The notes: generated from the letters alone by a model not told the origin. Shown: positions 25,053 to 34,663, counted from the first letter of the stretch. The stretch: 46,764 nucleotides of DNA from Gilvibacter sp. (GCF_013214815.1 NZ_JABSPU010000016.1:1-46764); one strand, 5' to 3'. Translations and numbers: made by a program.

Positions 25053-25900
25053 GGCTCTGATTTCACAAATTTCATACGCGTTCCCGGCAGTTGCTGTGAC
25101 AAGATGCTTATTGCTTCAGGTAAAAGTTGAAGAATTCTTGCATATCCGCCCGTAGTTTGTGCATCTCGCATTAAAACGATCAACTCTCCACCCGGTGTGA
25201 GCTGCACCGTTCCTGCTTGTACAGGACCTGTCAATATTCCAGAAAGATTTAAATTCGGAACTGGTTTAAAGCGATACCCCATCCTGCTGATGTTCCTTCC
25301 CAATTTATGAGAAGTACTCCACAAGAGCTTCTGTTGATCTTCGCTTAGTCGATCATATTCGGGACCTAAAAGTACTGGGATCTCTGAGGTGTCAAATACT
25401 GTTTCTAAGCTCCTTAGGCGTGATAGAGCGGGAATTTGAGGTAAATCTTGTTCGTGAAATTGCAGTTGCTGTCCTTTTTCTAAACGCGATCTTTCTGTTA
25501 TGCCCGGGTAATAGGACGCACTGCCTAAGACCAATTCGGTTTTAAAACCTCCAGCAATAGCTATATATCCAAAATTGCTCGCTGCTTTGGTAATAATTTC
25601 TAAGCGCTCCCCAGACTTAACTCTGTAAGCCTTGTATAACTCTTTAGATTCTCCATTGATCTTTAAGCCAAAATACAGACCGGTTACAGCAACTATCGCT
25701 TCTTTGGCAAAGAGTAATTCTGGACCTCTTTGGTAAAACTCAATAAGCGTGGCGTTAGGATCATTTCTGACAAGTTCTCTTGCAAACCCAGCATTATAAT
25801 TGTCCATAGGCCCGCTCCACGGAACTCCGTAGCTTCTATAGCCAAAGCGCCCTGCGTCCTGCAGACTTGACTGAAATCCTGCTTGGAGTACTTCTATCAT
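25049..25900 (-). CDS. pxpC: 5-oxoprolinase subunit PxpC
   Basis: A 283-residue subunit of the ATP-dependent bacterial 5-oxoprolinase PxpABC, which opens 5-oxoproline (pyroglutamate) to glutamate. The family start is 'VLQAGFQSSLQDAGRFGY' followed by 'GVPWSGPMD', and the C-terminal part has 'MGYRFKP' and 'VQAGTVQLTPGGELIVLMRD'. Older annotations call such proteins KipA, allophanate hydrolase subunit 2 or biotin-dependent carboxyltransferase. The start overlaps the pxpB stop by 4 bases. It is last in the operon nramp-pxpA-pxpB-pxpC and meets the muramidase gene tail to tail. Confidence 0.94.
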   Translation of the reverse strand: MIEVLQAGFQSSLQDAGRFGYRSYGVPWSGPMDNYNAGFARELVRNDPNATLIEFYQRGPELLFAKEAIVAVTGLYFGLKINGESKELYKAYRVKSGERLEIITKAASNFGYIAIAGGFKTELVLGSASYYPGITERSRLEKGQQLQFHEQDLPQIPALSRLRSLETVFDTSEIPVLLGPEYDRLSEDQQKLLWSTSHKLGRNISRMGYRFKPVPNLNLSGILTGPVQAGTVQLTPGGELIVLMRDAQTTGGYARILQLLPEAISILSQQLPGTRMKFVKSEP

Positions 25901-26619
25901 TGGATCTCTTTTTTGGTCAGCACATAAACTCCAAGGGCCACTTGCTTTTCTATTTCTTTGAACTCTTTATAAGATACAGGGACAAATCGCAACAAATTCC
26001 CCGCATTAAAAGGACTGGGGTGTTTTGAATTAGACGGATCAAATATGGGAACGGGACAGCGTCCGATCAGGTTCCAACCCCCTGGACTGTCTTGCGGATA
26101 GATTCCTGTTTGTGAGCCTGCTATACCTACAGATCCAGCTGGAACTCTGGTTCTAGGGTTGGATAGTCTAGGATGGTGTAACTCTTCATTAAGGCCTCCC
26201 AAATAAATAAAGCCCGGTAAAAATCCGCAGAAATATATATGATAATCAACTCCGGTATGTTCTTGGATCAACTGTTCCAAGCTGAGCTGCTTATCGCGTA
26301 AAAAAGTTTCTAGGTCCAAGGCCAATTGCGGCTCATAACAGACCGGTAACTCCCAGCGAACGCTAGGTTTTGCAGCAACAACTTCATTTAGACTGAGGGT
26401 CTCTTCGAGTTCTTTTTTTAATTCTGATGGAGATTGAGTGGGCTTTAAATGCAAGGCGATTGCATTGTAGCTTATAACAGTTTCTGCAATCTGGTCAGAA
26501 AAGAGTTTGACCAACTTGCGATACGCCAAAAGTTCAGCATGGATCTCTGGACTGATTACAGCTGGCCATTCAATGAGCAAAGTGTGTTTACCAAAAGGTC
26601 GAATTCTAATAGCACTCAT
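25897..26619 (-). CDS. pxpB: 5-oxoprolinase subunit PxpB
   Basis: A 240-residue KipI-family subunit of 5-oxoprolinase; PxpB and PxpC work together on the phosphorylated intermediate formed with PxpA. Landmarks: 'IRIRPFGKHTLLIEWP' at the start, 'GFLPGFIYLGGL', 'RVPAGSVGIAGSQTGIYP' and 'SPGGWNLIGRCPVPIFD'. In B. subtilis the homologue KipI also inhibits the kinase KinA, but the metabolic role is the general one. It overlaps pxpA and pxpC by 4 bases each, ensuring equal translation. Confidence 0.94.
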   Translation of the reverse strand: MSAIRIRPFGKHTLLIEWPAVISPEIHAELLAYRKLVKLFSDQIAETVISYNAIALHLKPTQSPSELKKELEETLSLNEVVAAKPSVRWELPVCYEPQLALDLETFLRDKQLSLEQLIQEHTGVDYHIYFCGFLPGFIYLGGLNEELHHPRLSNPRTRVPAGSVGIAGSQTGIYPQDSPGGWNLIGRCPVPIFDPSNSKHPSPFNAGNLLRFVPVSYKEFKEIEKQVALGVYVLTKKEIQ

Positions 26620-27362
26620 CGCCCAAGAATTAAGTTATTCTCCTCAAATTGCATGTGAATATATTTCAACAATTCCAGGGCTCCAGGAGTATCACCATGA
26701 ACGCAGTAGGTCGCTGCTTTTAGTGTCAAAGCTTCGTTTTCCCAGGTATTCACAGATTCTTTAAAGATCAAAGCGCTAAGTTGATCCCAAGCCTGCTCAG
26801 GGTCTTCAATTACAGCCCCATCGAGCTTTCTCGACACCAAAGAGCCGTCATTGTGGTAGCGTCTATCAACAAAAGCTTCAGAGATTGTTGCTATCTGCTC
26901 TCCCGCCATCTGCTGCAGCAAGCCACCAGGGAGTGTATACACAGGCAGCTTCAGCGCTAAGTTGTTCATGGAATTAAAAATGGCTTGAGTTACCGTGCGG
27001 TCACGTGCCGCTTGATTGTAGAGCGCCCCATGAGGTTTGATATGATGAATTGGGACGTCCAATTCTTTACAACAGTCCATGAAAAGGCTGAGTTGCTGGG
27101 TGATTGCATCCGTGAGCTCTTCTGTACTTAGATCAAGGACTACTCTTCCAAAATTGGCTTTATCCGGATAAGCCGGATGCGCTCCTATTTTTACCCCGTG
27201 ATTCAAAGCCCGCTCTAAGGTAGTTAGAATAGTGTCTCGATCTCCATAATGCCCTCCACAAGCAACATTACAACTGCTGATCATAGGCATGAGTTGCGCT
27301 TCAGTAGCAATCCCCTCACCTACATCCGCATTGAGGTCAATAGATCGTTTTACCCCATCCAT
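26616..27362 (-). CDS. pxpA: 5-oxoprolinase subunit PxpA (LamB/YcsF family)
   Basis: A 248-residue LamB/YcsF family protein with a polysaccharide-deacetylase-like barrel. Motifs: 'IDLNADVGEG', 'ISSCNVACGGHYGDR', 'VKIGAHPAYPDKANFGR', 'HHIKPHGALYNQAARDR' and 'YCVHGDTPGA'. It binds 5-oxoproline and, with PxpB and PxpC, couples ATP hydrolysis to ring opening. The ATG at 27362 lies inside the last codons of the transporter gene (13-base overlap), which again points to translational coupling. 5-Oxoproline arises spontaneously from glutamine and glutathione, so the operon is a clean-up and nutrient route. Confidence 0.95.
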   Translation of the reverse strand: MDGVKRSIDLNADVGEGIATEAQLMPMISSCNVACGGHYGDRDTILTTLERALNHGVKIGAHPAYPDKANFGRVVLDLSTEELTDAITQQLSLFMDCCKELDVPIHHIKPHGALYNQAARDRTVTQAIFNSMNNLALKLPVYTLPGGLLQQMAGEQIATISEAFVDRRYHNDGSLVSRKLDGAVIEDPEQAWDQLSALIFKESVNTWENEALTLKAATYCVHGDTPGALELLKYIHMQFEENNLILGR

Positions 27363-28582
27363 GAGAGAACTAGTTTATAAAGAGTACGCCCACTTAATAA
27401 AAGGCAGATCCCAATGATCGCAATACCTAAAATGTTTTGAAATGTTGAGTTGACAAACTTTCCCAGTAAGCCACTGCGATTCACGGCCCAAAGCAAAAAG
27501 ATCGCGATTAGTGGTAATACAATACCGTTGGCTATTTGAGCAAATTGAATGATGGCAATTGGGCTGCTGCCACTCAAGGCAAAGAAAACACCAATGCACA
27601 GTACAGCAATCCATACGGCACGAAATCGCTTATCGGTCAAAGAAGCGTTCCAACCAAAACAACCACGGGCCACATAGGCCGCAGCCAATGGTGCTGTGAT
27701 AGCCGAAGTTATCCCAGCCGCAAACAGTGCGGTAGCAATAAAGTATTTGGCAAAACCACCCAATAACGGTTCCAAACCTTTTCCTAGATCTGCAGCAGAA
27801 TCCACTGCCATGCCTTGCAGCGCAGCTCCGCAGACTAAAATAGCCATGGAGACCAAGCCCCCAATACCCACAGCGATCACCGTGTCTCGTCTAACCCAAT
27901 TAAGATCATTGGTATTAGACCATTTTTCACTGACCAAAGCAGCGTGTAGAAATAAATTATAGGGTACCACGGTGGTTCCAATCAAGGCAATGACCGTGAG
28001 CAAGCTTTCACCCGGCGTTGTGGGAATGAGCAGTCCTTTAATGAGTAATAGTAAATCGGGTCCCGTAAGTAGGGCTGTGATCAAAAAGCAAAGACTCATC
28101 ACCAATACTAAGGCCATTAGGACGCGTTCTAAGATTTTATAGCGACCCATATAAAGCATCAAAAAAGCGATCAACCCAATGAGCAGTACAAGACTTTCCA
28201 TTTGTTGACCAAACAGGGTGAATTGGGTGTTGGGAATTAATTCTCGCAATCCCAGAACGCCTCCGCTTATATTGCCAGCCTCATAGGCACTGTTACCAAT
28301 AATAATTGCGGAGAAAACCAAAAACAAAGCGAGATTGCGTAAGGTCTTATTATCTATCTGAGCACGTAATGCCGACGCCAGTCCCTTACCGGTTATCAAA
28401 CCCAAACGAGCAGCCATTTCTTGTAGGATGATCGTGGCGATCATGGACAGTAGCAGGGCCCACAGCAGATTCATACCAAAATTCACCCCGGCAAGGGTGC
28501 AAACCGTTACGGTTCCAGGACCAATAAAAGCAGCTGCAATAAGTGTAGCAGGGCCAATTTTTTTATACCATGGTGTGCGCAT
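27350..28582 (-). CDS. Nramp-related transporter lacking the metal-site residues
   Basis: A 410-residue, 11-helix member of the Nramp (SLC11) superfamily. In canonical Nramps helix 1 carries DPGN and helix 6 carries an A-x-x-M-P-H stretch; their Asp, Asn and Met bind Mn/Fe. Here helix 1 reads 'FIGPGTVTV' (residues 19-27), so DPGN has become G21-P-G-T24. Helix 6 reads 'GTTVVPYNLFLHAAL' (202-216), so Met-Pro-His has become V206-P-Y. Transport of Mn or Fe is therefore unlikely. It is the first gene of the pxpABC operon, an association also known from B. subtilis (ycsG), which suggests 5-oxoproline or a related small molecule as substrate. That is inference. Confidence 0.9.
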   Translation of the reverse strand: MRTPWYKKIGPATLIAAAFIGPGTVTVCTLAGVNFGMNLLWALLLSMIATIILQEMAARLGLITGKGLASALRAQIDNKTLRNLALFLVFSAIIIGNSAYEAGNISGGVLGLRELIPNTQFTLFGQQMESLVLLIGLIAFLMLYMGRYKILERVLMALVLVMSLCFLITALLTGPDLLLLIKGLLIPTTPGESLLTVIALIGTTVVPYNLFLHAALVSEKWSNTNDLNWVRRDTVIAVGIGGLVSMAILVCGAALQGMAVDSAADLGKGLEPLLGGFAKYFIATALFAAGITSAITAPLAAAYVARGCFGWNASLTDKRFRAVWIAVLCIGVFFALSGSSPIAIIQFAQIANGIVLPLIAIFLLWAVNRSGLLGKFVNSTFQNILGIAIIGICLLLSGRTLYKLVLSWMG

Positions 28583-28605
28583 CGCACTAAAGGTAAAAAA
28601 TAAAA

Positions 28606-28629
28606 AAGGAGCCCTATAGAGGACCCCTT
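28606..28629 (-). terminator. Intrinsic terminator after the M16 peptidase gene
   Basis: A 9-bp stem with two G-U pairs (AAGGAGCCC 28606-28614 with GGACCCCTT 28621-28629, loop of 6) is followed on the minus strand by TTTTTTATTTTTT. It separates the peptidase gene from the Nramp-pxp operon. A short T-run on the plus side makes it symmetrical. Confidence 0.78.
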
Positions 28630-28652
28630 CTTTTTATTTATGCGGATTGGAA

Positions 28653-31520
28653 TTACATCTTCACGTCTTCCAATTCTACTTCTTCTGCATTTTTGTCTAC
28701 CAACTTCACTTCATCAAAGCCCATGTCTTTGAACTGAGCGAATTGGGTTGCTGCATCACCCACAACCAAATAAAGCATGCGGTTCTCATCCAACAACTTG
28801 TTGGCAAGCGCTTTGTGCTCTTCTAGGGTCATGTTCTTAACGATCTCCTCTTCTTGCATGATGTAATCCGGAGCAAGGCCATAAGCACTCATCTCAGATA
28901 ACATTCCCAATAAAGAGAATTGCGTTTCAAAGCGACGTGCGTTAGACTTAACCATAGCGTTCTTAGTGAACTCTAGATCTTCAGCGGCAATACCGTTTTT
29001 GTAATCCTTGATCTGATCTCTAAAGATTTGAACTGACTCTCCGGTAGTGTTTGTTCTTACACTAGAACTTGCGTTGAAGGTTCCAGGAATCTTAGTTCCG
29101 CTAAATCCAGAACGCGCTCCGTAAGTATATCCTTTTTCTTCACGCAAAATCAAGTTTACGTTTCCTGAGAAAGATCCACCTAATTTGTAGTTCATCACCT
29201 CTGCAGGATAGAAATCTGGATTGTCACGAGCCATAGATAGATAACCAATATTGATCACCGACTGCTTAGCGTTCGGGATATCAACAAAAGCTAAAGTAGA
29301 CTGATCACGTGATGTATCTACTGGGAATTCCGGAATGGTTACATCCTTTGCAGCCCAGTTAGATTCTAAACTGTTCAAGGCAGCTACGGTCTGAGCTTGA
29401 TCGATCTTACCAACGATCAAGAAACGACTGATCGAAGGTGAGAAGTTCTTCTCATAAAAGGCCTTGAGGTCTTCCATAGTGATAGCCTCTACTGACTCTA
29501 CAGTTCCGCTAGTTGGGTAAGCAAATGGGTGTCCTTCACCGTAAAGCATTTTGTTCCAAACACGTCCTGCTACAGCATTCGGGTTGGCGTCAGAACGCTT
29601 GATACTGTTGATAGTAGCCGTTTTGATACGATCGAATTCGTTCGCATCCCAACGAGGCTCCAGCAGGATCTCTTCTACCAAAGCCATCAACTTCTCAAAG
29701 TTTCTCACCAAGGTATTTCCTTGTACTACAATGCTTTCACGAGTTGTGTACATGTTTAAGCTCGCTCCAAGAAGTTCGATTTCTTCTTCTAGCTCTTGTG
29801 GTGTCTTATTAGCCGTACCTTCCATCATTATGTCACTCATCAAGTTGGCTACACCATTCTTGCTCAAATCATCTAGCAGGTGTCCACCTTCAATGATCAA
29901 GCTGAAGTTTACAGTTGGGATCTCATCTTGAGAAATACCGTAAACCATCATACCGTTGCTTAGATCGGTCTTCCAGCTTGTTGGAATGTTCAATGCAGGA
30001 GCATCTCCAGCTGCAGGCTCAACAGAACGGTCAAAAGCAGAAGGTGTCTTAGCGATCTCCTCCTCAGTATCTACGATCTCTTGAGTAACATTTTCTGTGA
30101 TCTCTTCCTCCACTACTGGAGCAACCATTGAATTAGTGGCAGCTAGCTCAGGCTTTCCTTTAGGGACAAAGCTTGTAATCACGTAAGGCTTGTCTTTAAT
30201 GTATTTGTTGTAAACACGCATCACGTCTTCTTTGGTAACGCTCTGAATGTTTTCCAAATCTTTCTTGTAGAATCCAGGATCTCCTGCAAATACGTTGTAT
30301 TGTGCTAGGTTGAATGACTTCCCAAGAACACTGCTGATCTGGTTGTAGAAGTCTGTTTCTAAGCTCGCCTTGATTCGCTCAATGTCACGATCTGTAACTC
30401 CTTGCTCTTCAAACATGGCATAAGCCTCAAAGATTGCATCTTCCACTTCCTGAAGAGTCTTTCCTTCATTAGCAGTAATGATAATTCTAAATGCTCCCGC
30501 AATCTCCTGAGAGTTGTTGAAAGCGGTAGTTCTAGAAGTCAATTCCTTATCTTCTACCAATACTTTATATAGAGGCGCTTTCTTTCCTTGAGAAAGTAAT
30601 TGCCCAAGGAAGTCTAGTGCATAAGCATCATCAGTATATTGTTGAAGTGTTGGATAAACCATGTTTAACTGAGGCGCTGTAGCGAAGTTGTCTTCGTGCA
30701 TTAAACGCTTAGTCTCAGCCAAAGTCACAGGCATTGGCTCTAGTGGAGCTACTTCCTGACGCTTCTTGATCTCTCCAAAATACTTCTCGATCATAGGCTT
30801 GATGGTCTCCATTTCAAAGTCTCCAGCAATTACCAAGGTAGCATTGTTAGGGCCGTAGAATCTGTCGTAGAATTCACGCACGTCATCTACAGTGGCGTTC
30901 TGAAGGTCTACCAACTCTCCGATCACCTGCCAGTTATACGGATGTCCTTCTGGATAGATGTTTTTGTCAATAACCCAACCGGTATGTCCGTAAGGGTTAT
31001 TGTCAACACGTTGGCGTTTCTCGTTTTGTACTACTTCTTGTTGATTGTAAAAAGCAGATTCTGTTACCGTATTGATGAAGAACCCCATACGGTCACTTTC
31101 TAACCACATGATCTTTTCCAATGCGTTCTTTGGAACAACTTCGTAATAAATGGTACCGTCTTTCCAAGTACCACCATTGAGCGTTCCTCCCACATCTTGA
31201 ATTTTCTTAAAGAATTGATCCTGCCCAACGTTTTCAGACTCTTGGAACAACATATGCTCAAATAAGTGAGCAAATCCTGTGCGTCCAGTCTTTTCACGGT
31301 TAGATCCTACGGCATATTGAATGGCCATAGAAACAATTGGGTCACTTTTGTCTTGGTGTAAGATTACATCGAGACCGTTTTCTAGTTCGTACTTTTCAAA
31401 TTCAAGAGTTAGGTCGCTGTTCGCAGAGTCTCCGGTACTTCCGCCTTCTTTGCAAGAGGTTGCAATAAAGAACAGAGCCGCTGGGATTAACCACAAACTG
31501 CGTGTGAATGATTTTCGCAT
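28653..31520 (-). CDS. M16 family zinc metallopeptidase, two-unit lipoprotein
   Basis: A 955-residue peptidase of the pitrilysin/insulysin family with two M16 repeats in one chain. The signal 'WLIPAALFFIATSC' ends in a lipobox Cys, so it is lipid-anchored. The first half (~45-450) is catalytic: 'FAHLFEHMLF' contains the inverted zinc motif H-x-x-E-H, and 'EVVQNEKRQRVDN' supplies the third ligand Glu. The second half (~520-940) has no H-x-x-E-H and closes the chamber. Such enzymes degrade short peptides in the periplasm. I chose ATG 31520 because it begins the signal peptide; 14 upstream codons in frame do not fit. It appears to be monocistronic, with a terminator at 28606. Confidence 0.93.
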   Translation of the reverse strand: MRKSFTRSLWLIPAALFFIATSCKEGGSTGDSANSDLTLEFEKYELENGLDVILHQDKSDPIVSMAIQYAVGSNREKTGRTGFAHLFEHMLFQESENVGQDQFFKKIQDVGGTLNGGTWKDGTIYYEVVPKNALEKIMWLESDRMGFFINTVTESAFYNQQEVVQNEKRQRVDNNPYGHTGWVIDKNIYPEGHPYNWQVIGELVDLQNATVDDVREFYDRFYGPNNATLVIAGDFEMETIKPMIEKYFGEIKKRQEVAPLEPMPVTLAETKRLMHEDNFATAPQLNMVYPTLQQYTDDAYALDFLGQLLSQGKKAPLYKVLVEDKELTSRTTAFNNSQEIAGAFRIIITANEGKTLQEVEDAIFEAYAMFEEQGVTDRDIERIKASLETDFYNQISSVLGKSFNLAQYNVFAGDPGFYKKDLENIQSVTKEDVMRVYNKYIKDKPYVITSFVPKGKPELAATNSMVAPVVEEEITENVTQEIVDTEEEIAKTPSAFDRSVEPAAGDAPALNIPTSWKTDLSNGMMVYGISQDEIPTVNFSLIIEGGHLLDDLSKNGVANLMSDIMMEGTANKTPQELEEEIELLGASLNMYTTRESIVVQGNTLVRNFEKLMALVEEILLEPRWDANEFDRIKTATINSIKRSDANPNAVAGRVWNKMLYGEGHPFAYPTSGTVESVEAITMEDLKAFYEKNFSPSISRFLIVGKIDQAQTVAALNSLESNWAAKDVTIPEFPVDTSRDQSTLAFVDIPNAKQSVINIGYLSMARDNPDFYPAEVMNYKLGGSFSGNVNLILREEKGYTYGARSGFSGTKIPGTFNASSSVRTNTTGESVQIFRDQIKDYKNGIAAEDLEFTKNAMVKSNARRFETQFSLLGMLSEMSAYGLAPDYIMQEEEIVKNMTLEEHKALANKLLDENRMLYLVVGDAATQFAQFKDMGFDEVKLVDKNAEEVELEDVKM

Positions 31521-31612
31521 GATTGATTTTTTTTTAAAGTGGGTTAAAGATAGGTAATTCACTCCGCCAGAGCACTTTCAGAATTCTAAAATATCTGTTA
31601 AAAAGCCCATAA

Positions 31613-31735
31613 ACAAAGGGGTCTAAAGCCCTTTATGTCAGATTAAACGAATCTAAAGAAGTAAAAGTATATGATGCTCAGCTCAAAAGAACAATTGAAA
31701 ACTTAGAAATGATTGTAGGCAATACGATAAATTAG
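31613..31735 (+). pseudogene. Possible transposase (OrfA-like) coiled-coil remnant
   Basis: The 249-base gap between the peptidase and hisS genes contains an open stretch of 40 codons without a proper start. It ends with a coiled-coil-like sequence ('VYDAQLKRTIENLEMIVGN') and a TAG at 31733. The heptad pattern recalls the C-terminal leucine zipper of IS3-type OrfA proteins. No inverted repeats or second frame are visible. The assignment is weak; it may be chance. Confidence 0.25.
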
Positions 31736-31769
31736 GCGCGTCTAGTAAGCGTTCCTGAGTCAGAAAAGT

Positions 31770-33038
31770 TTAACTCAAATCGCGTAATTCCAATTCTTCT
31801 CCAGGATTAACAAAAGCAAAAGCACTGTATCCGGCAGCTTTGAAATCATCCAACTGCTTGCCCATATTCTTGGCTTTGTAGTCTAAAACCACAGCATTGC
31901 CCTCTTCTCTTAGTTTAGAAGCATGCGCGCGCATCATTTTAATTGACTCAGGATCTTTTGCTCCTAAGAGTGCAATGCGCTTTCGGGTATCAGGAATCTC
32001 AAATCCTTGCTCATCCAAGATCAAAGCCAAACGTTCAAAGCCAATGGAGAATCCGCAGGCCGGCACTTGTTGTTTACCACCTAAGAAACGACCGATCATT
32101 TTGTCGTAGCGTCCCCCACCGGCGATGGACCAGCTGTAGCCCTTTACTTTGACTTCAAAGATCATCCCGGTATAATAGCCCATTCCCCTAACCAAAGAAA
32201 GATCAAAACCGACATCGAGGTCAGCTCCAGAATCCGCTTTCACGGTGTCTATCACGAATTTTAAATCGTTCATGATCTCTTCTGGCACTATGTTTTGCTG
32301 TGCATTAGCCTCAATAAATTCTTCAAAAGAATGCTCTAGAAATGAAGTGACCACCCGTAAAAACTTATCCAGTTTAACCTGATCGAGATCACTAGCGGCA
32401 AATTCTTGGGTGATTCCTTTTAGACCGATCTTATCGAGCTTGTCCAAAATAATAAACACTTCCCCCGCTTCATCTTCATCAAAACCGCAGTAATTGGCAA
32501 TAGCCATTAGTAAACGACGATCGTTGATCTTCACCTCAAAGGATTCTAAACCAAACTGCTTTAATGTAGAGGTAGTTGCAGAGATCAACTCCAATTCTGC
32601 CAGATAGGTCGGATCTCCTATAACGTCAATATCGCATTGGGTAAATTGTCTGTACCTTCCTTTCTGCGGACGTTCTGCGCGCCAAACATTTCCAATTTGA
32701 ATAAACTTATTCACTTTAGGCAATTGGCCCATATTGTTGGCATAAAATCGTGCTAGAGGAACCGTCAAGTCAAAGCGCAGGCCAAGATCAGCCAAATCAT
32801 CCATGGTACTCTTGGCTAGTTTTTCCCCACGTTTTAAGATCTTGAAAATCAGTTTTTCATTCTCCCCTCCTTGACCGCTGGAAAGCAAAGCGATGTTCTC
32901 CACACAAGGTGTTTCAATTTGATTGAATCCAAAGACTTGGTAATGCTCCAGAATTACGTTTTGAATATAATTCCGAATGGCCTTTTGATCCGCAGTGAAT
33001 TCGCGCATTCCCTGAGGTGGAGTCTTTAATATTTTCAT
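31770..33038 (-). CDS. hisS: Histidyl-tRNA synthetase
   Basis: A 422-residue class II synthetase that charges tRNA-His. The N-terminus 'KILKTPPQGMREF' is the usual one. Motif 2 is 'WRAERPQKGRYRQFTQCD'. The His-specific motifs are 'FDLSLVRGMGYYTG' and 'GGGRYDKMIG', and motif 3 is 'GFSIGFERLALIL'. A C-terminal anticodon-binding domain (~330-420) follows. Length is slightly below the usual 430-460 but all domains are present. It lies 77 bases downstream of yifB on the same strand and may be co-transcribed or have its own promoter. No histidine biosynthesis or T-box-like leader is seen. Confidence 0.97.
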   Translation of the reverse strand: MKILKTPPQGMREFTADQKAIRNYIQNVILEHYQVFGFNQIETPCVENIALLSSGQGGENEKLIFKILKRGEKLAKSTMDDLADLGLRFDLTVPLARFYANNMGQLPKVNKFIQIGNVWRAERPQKGRYRQFTQCDIDVIGDPTYLAELELISATTSTLKQFGLESFEVKINDRRLLMAIANYCGFDEDEAGEVFIILDKLDKIGLKGITQEFAASDLDQVKLDKFLRVVTSFLEHSFEEFIEANAQQNIVPEEIMNDLKFVIDTVKADSGADLDVGFDLSLVRGMGYYTGMIFEVKVKGYSWSIAGGGRYDKMIGRFLGGKQQVPACGFSIGFERLALILDEQGFEIPDTRKRIALLGAKDPESIKMMRAHASKLREEGNAVVLDYKAKNMGKQLDDFKAAGYSAFAFVNPGEELELRDLS

Positions 33039-33115
33039 GGGTTTCCGATGGATTTTAAAGATGCCACAAAAATAGCAATTGCGTTAGAGATGTTAAAATT
33101 AGCGGCTTCCTATTT

Positions 33116-34663
33116 TTAACCCCCTCCCATCCATCCGGGTCTATCCAAATTGCGATACTGGATGGCTTCCAATAGATGGGATTCCTGAATATTGGCAGCT
33201 TGCTCGAGATCTGCCATAGTCCTGGATACCTTCAGTATCCGATCATAGGCCCTAGCCGAGAGTCCTAAGCGGTCCATCGCCTCTTTTAGCAGCGTTTTAC
33301 AAGTATCATCCAAGCTGCAGAACTCGCGGATCTCTTTGGATTGCATTTGGGCATTATAATGTATTTTGGAATGCTCGATAAAACGTTGTTGTTGCAGTTT
33401 TCTAGCTTTAACGACCCGATCTCTGATCTTATCGCTTGAAGTACCGGGCGGCGTTTCGCTCAGCTTATCAAAACCCACTGGATTGACTTCAACGTGCATG
33501 TCCATCCGATCCAGCAATGGTCCTGATATACGTCCCAAATACCTTTGAATCTCAGCCGGTGAATTAACTACAGGAGCATCGGGTTCATTAAAATAGCCAC
33601 CTGGACTCGGATTCATACTAGCTACCATCATAAAACTCGCGGGATAGGTCACATTGAATCGCGCTCTGGAAATCGACACTTCCCGATCCTCTAAGGGCTG
33701 ACGCAATACTTCCAGAACTGTACGCTTGAATTCAGGAAGTTCATCTAAAAACAATACCCCATTATGAGCCAAGGAGATCTCTCCCGGTTGCGGATACGTC
33801 CCTCCTCCTACCAAGGCAACATCACTAATGGTGTGGTGTGGACTCCGAAAGGGCCTGCTGCTTAAAATTCCTTTTGTTTCTTTAGTTCGACCTGCCACAG
33901 AATGAATCTTAGTGGTTTCTAGAGCTTCATCCAAGGTCATGGGTGGCAAAATAGACGGCAAACGCTTGGCAATCATGGTCTTTCCTGAACCTGGAGGGCC
34001 AATGAGTAGGATATTATGTCCACCAGCGGCTGCAATCTCCATACACCGTTTTATACTTTCTTGCCCCTTTATATCAGAGAAGTCTAACACGGAGTCTGCA
34101 GCTTGTTGTGCAAAAAGTGCTTGGGTGTCAACCACGATTTCCTCTAGAGAATCCCCTTGATGAAAATAGTTGATTACCTCTGCCAATGATTGTACACCAT
34201 AAACTGTAATTCCCGAAACGATCGCAGCTTCCTCAGCATTTTGAGTGGGTAGAATTAAATGGGTAAATCCTTCCTCCTTTGCTTGAAGCGCTATGGGCAA
34301 AGCCCCGCGAATAGGCTGCAATTCACCATCGAGTGACAATTCTCCCATCATGATGAACTGCTCAGGATCTCTGGTTGCATTGATCTGCTCTGTAGCAAAG
34401 AGAATGCCCATAGCCAAAGGTAGATCATAAGCCGCGCCTTCCTTTCTGAGATCAGCGGGTGCCATGTTTAAGGTGAGCTTTTTACCCGGTATTTTATAGC
34501 CGTTGGTTAACAAGGCCGCAGCTATTCGGTAGTTGCTTTCTTTGATTGCATTATCTGGGAGCCCCACCAAATGGTAGCCAATACCATTATCCACATGAAC
34601 TTCTATGGTTATTGTTGTAGCATCAATCCCGAAAACGGCACTCCCGTATACTTTAGTAAGCAT
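33116..34663 (-). CDS. comM: YifB/ComM family Mg-chelatase-like AAA+ ATPase
   Basis: A 515-residue AAA+ protein with an N-terminal Lon-protease-like S5 fold ('GLPDNAIKESNYRIAAALL', 'MGELSLDGELQPIRG'), Walker A 'LLIGPPGSGKTMIAKRLPS' at ~200-220, Walker B 'GVLFLDELPEF', and a C-terminal Mg-chelatase domain. ComM of naturally competent bacteria is a helicase that extends branch migration during transformation; the general name is YifB. The ATG at 34663 ('MLTKVYGSAVFG') matches the family start, whereas an upstream TTG would add 11 unrelated residues. No other competence genes are adjacent. Confidence 0.94.
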   Translation of the reverse strand: MLTKVYGSAVFGIDATTITIEVHVDNGIGYHLVGLPDNAIKESNYRIAAALLTNGYKIPGKKLTLNMAPADLRKEGAAYDLPLAMGILFATEQINATRDPEQFIMMGELSLDGELQPIRGALPIALQAKEEGFTHLILPTQNAEEAAIVSGITVYGVQSLAEVINYFHQGDSLEEIVVDTQALFAQQAADSVLDFSDIKGQESIKRCMEIAAAGGHNILLIGPPGSGKTMIAKRLPSILPPMTLDEALETTKIHSVAGRTKETKGILSSRPFRSPHHTISDVALVGGGTYPQPGEISLAHNGVLFLDELPEFKRTVLEVLRQPLEDREVSISRARFNVTYPASFMMVASMNPSPGGYFNEPDAPVVNSPAEIQRYLGRISGPLLDRMDMHVEVNPVGFDKLSETPPGTSSDKIRDRVVKARKLQQQRFIEHSKIHYNAQMQSKEIREFCSLDDTCKTLLKEAMDRLGLSARAYDRILKVSRTMADLEQAANIQESHLLEAIQYRNLDRPGWMGGG

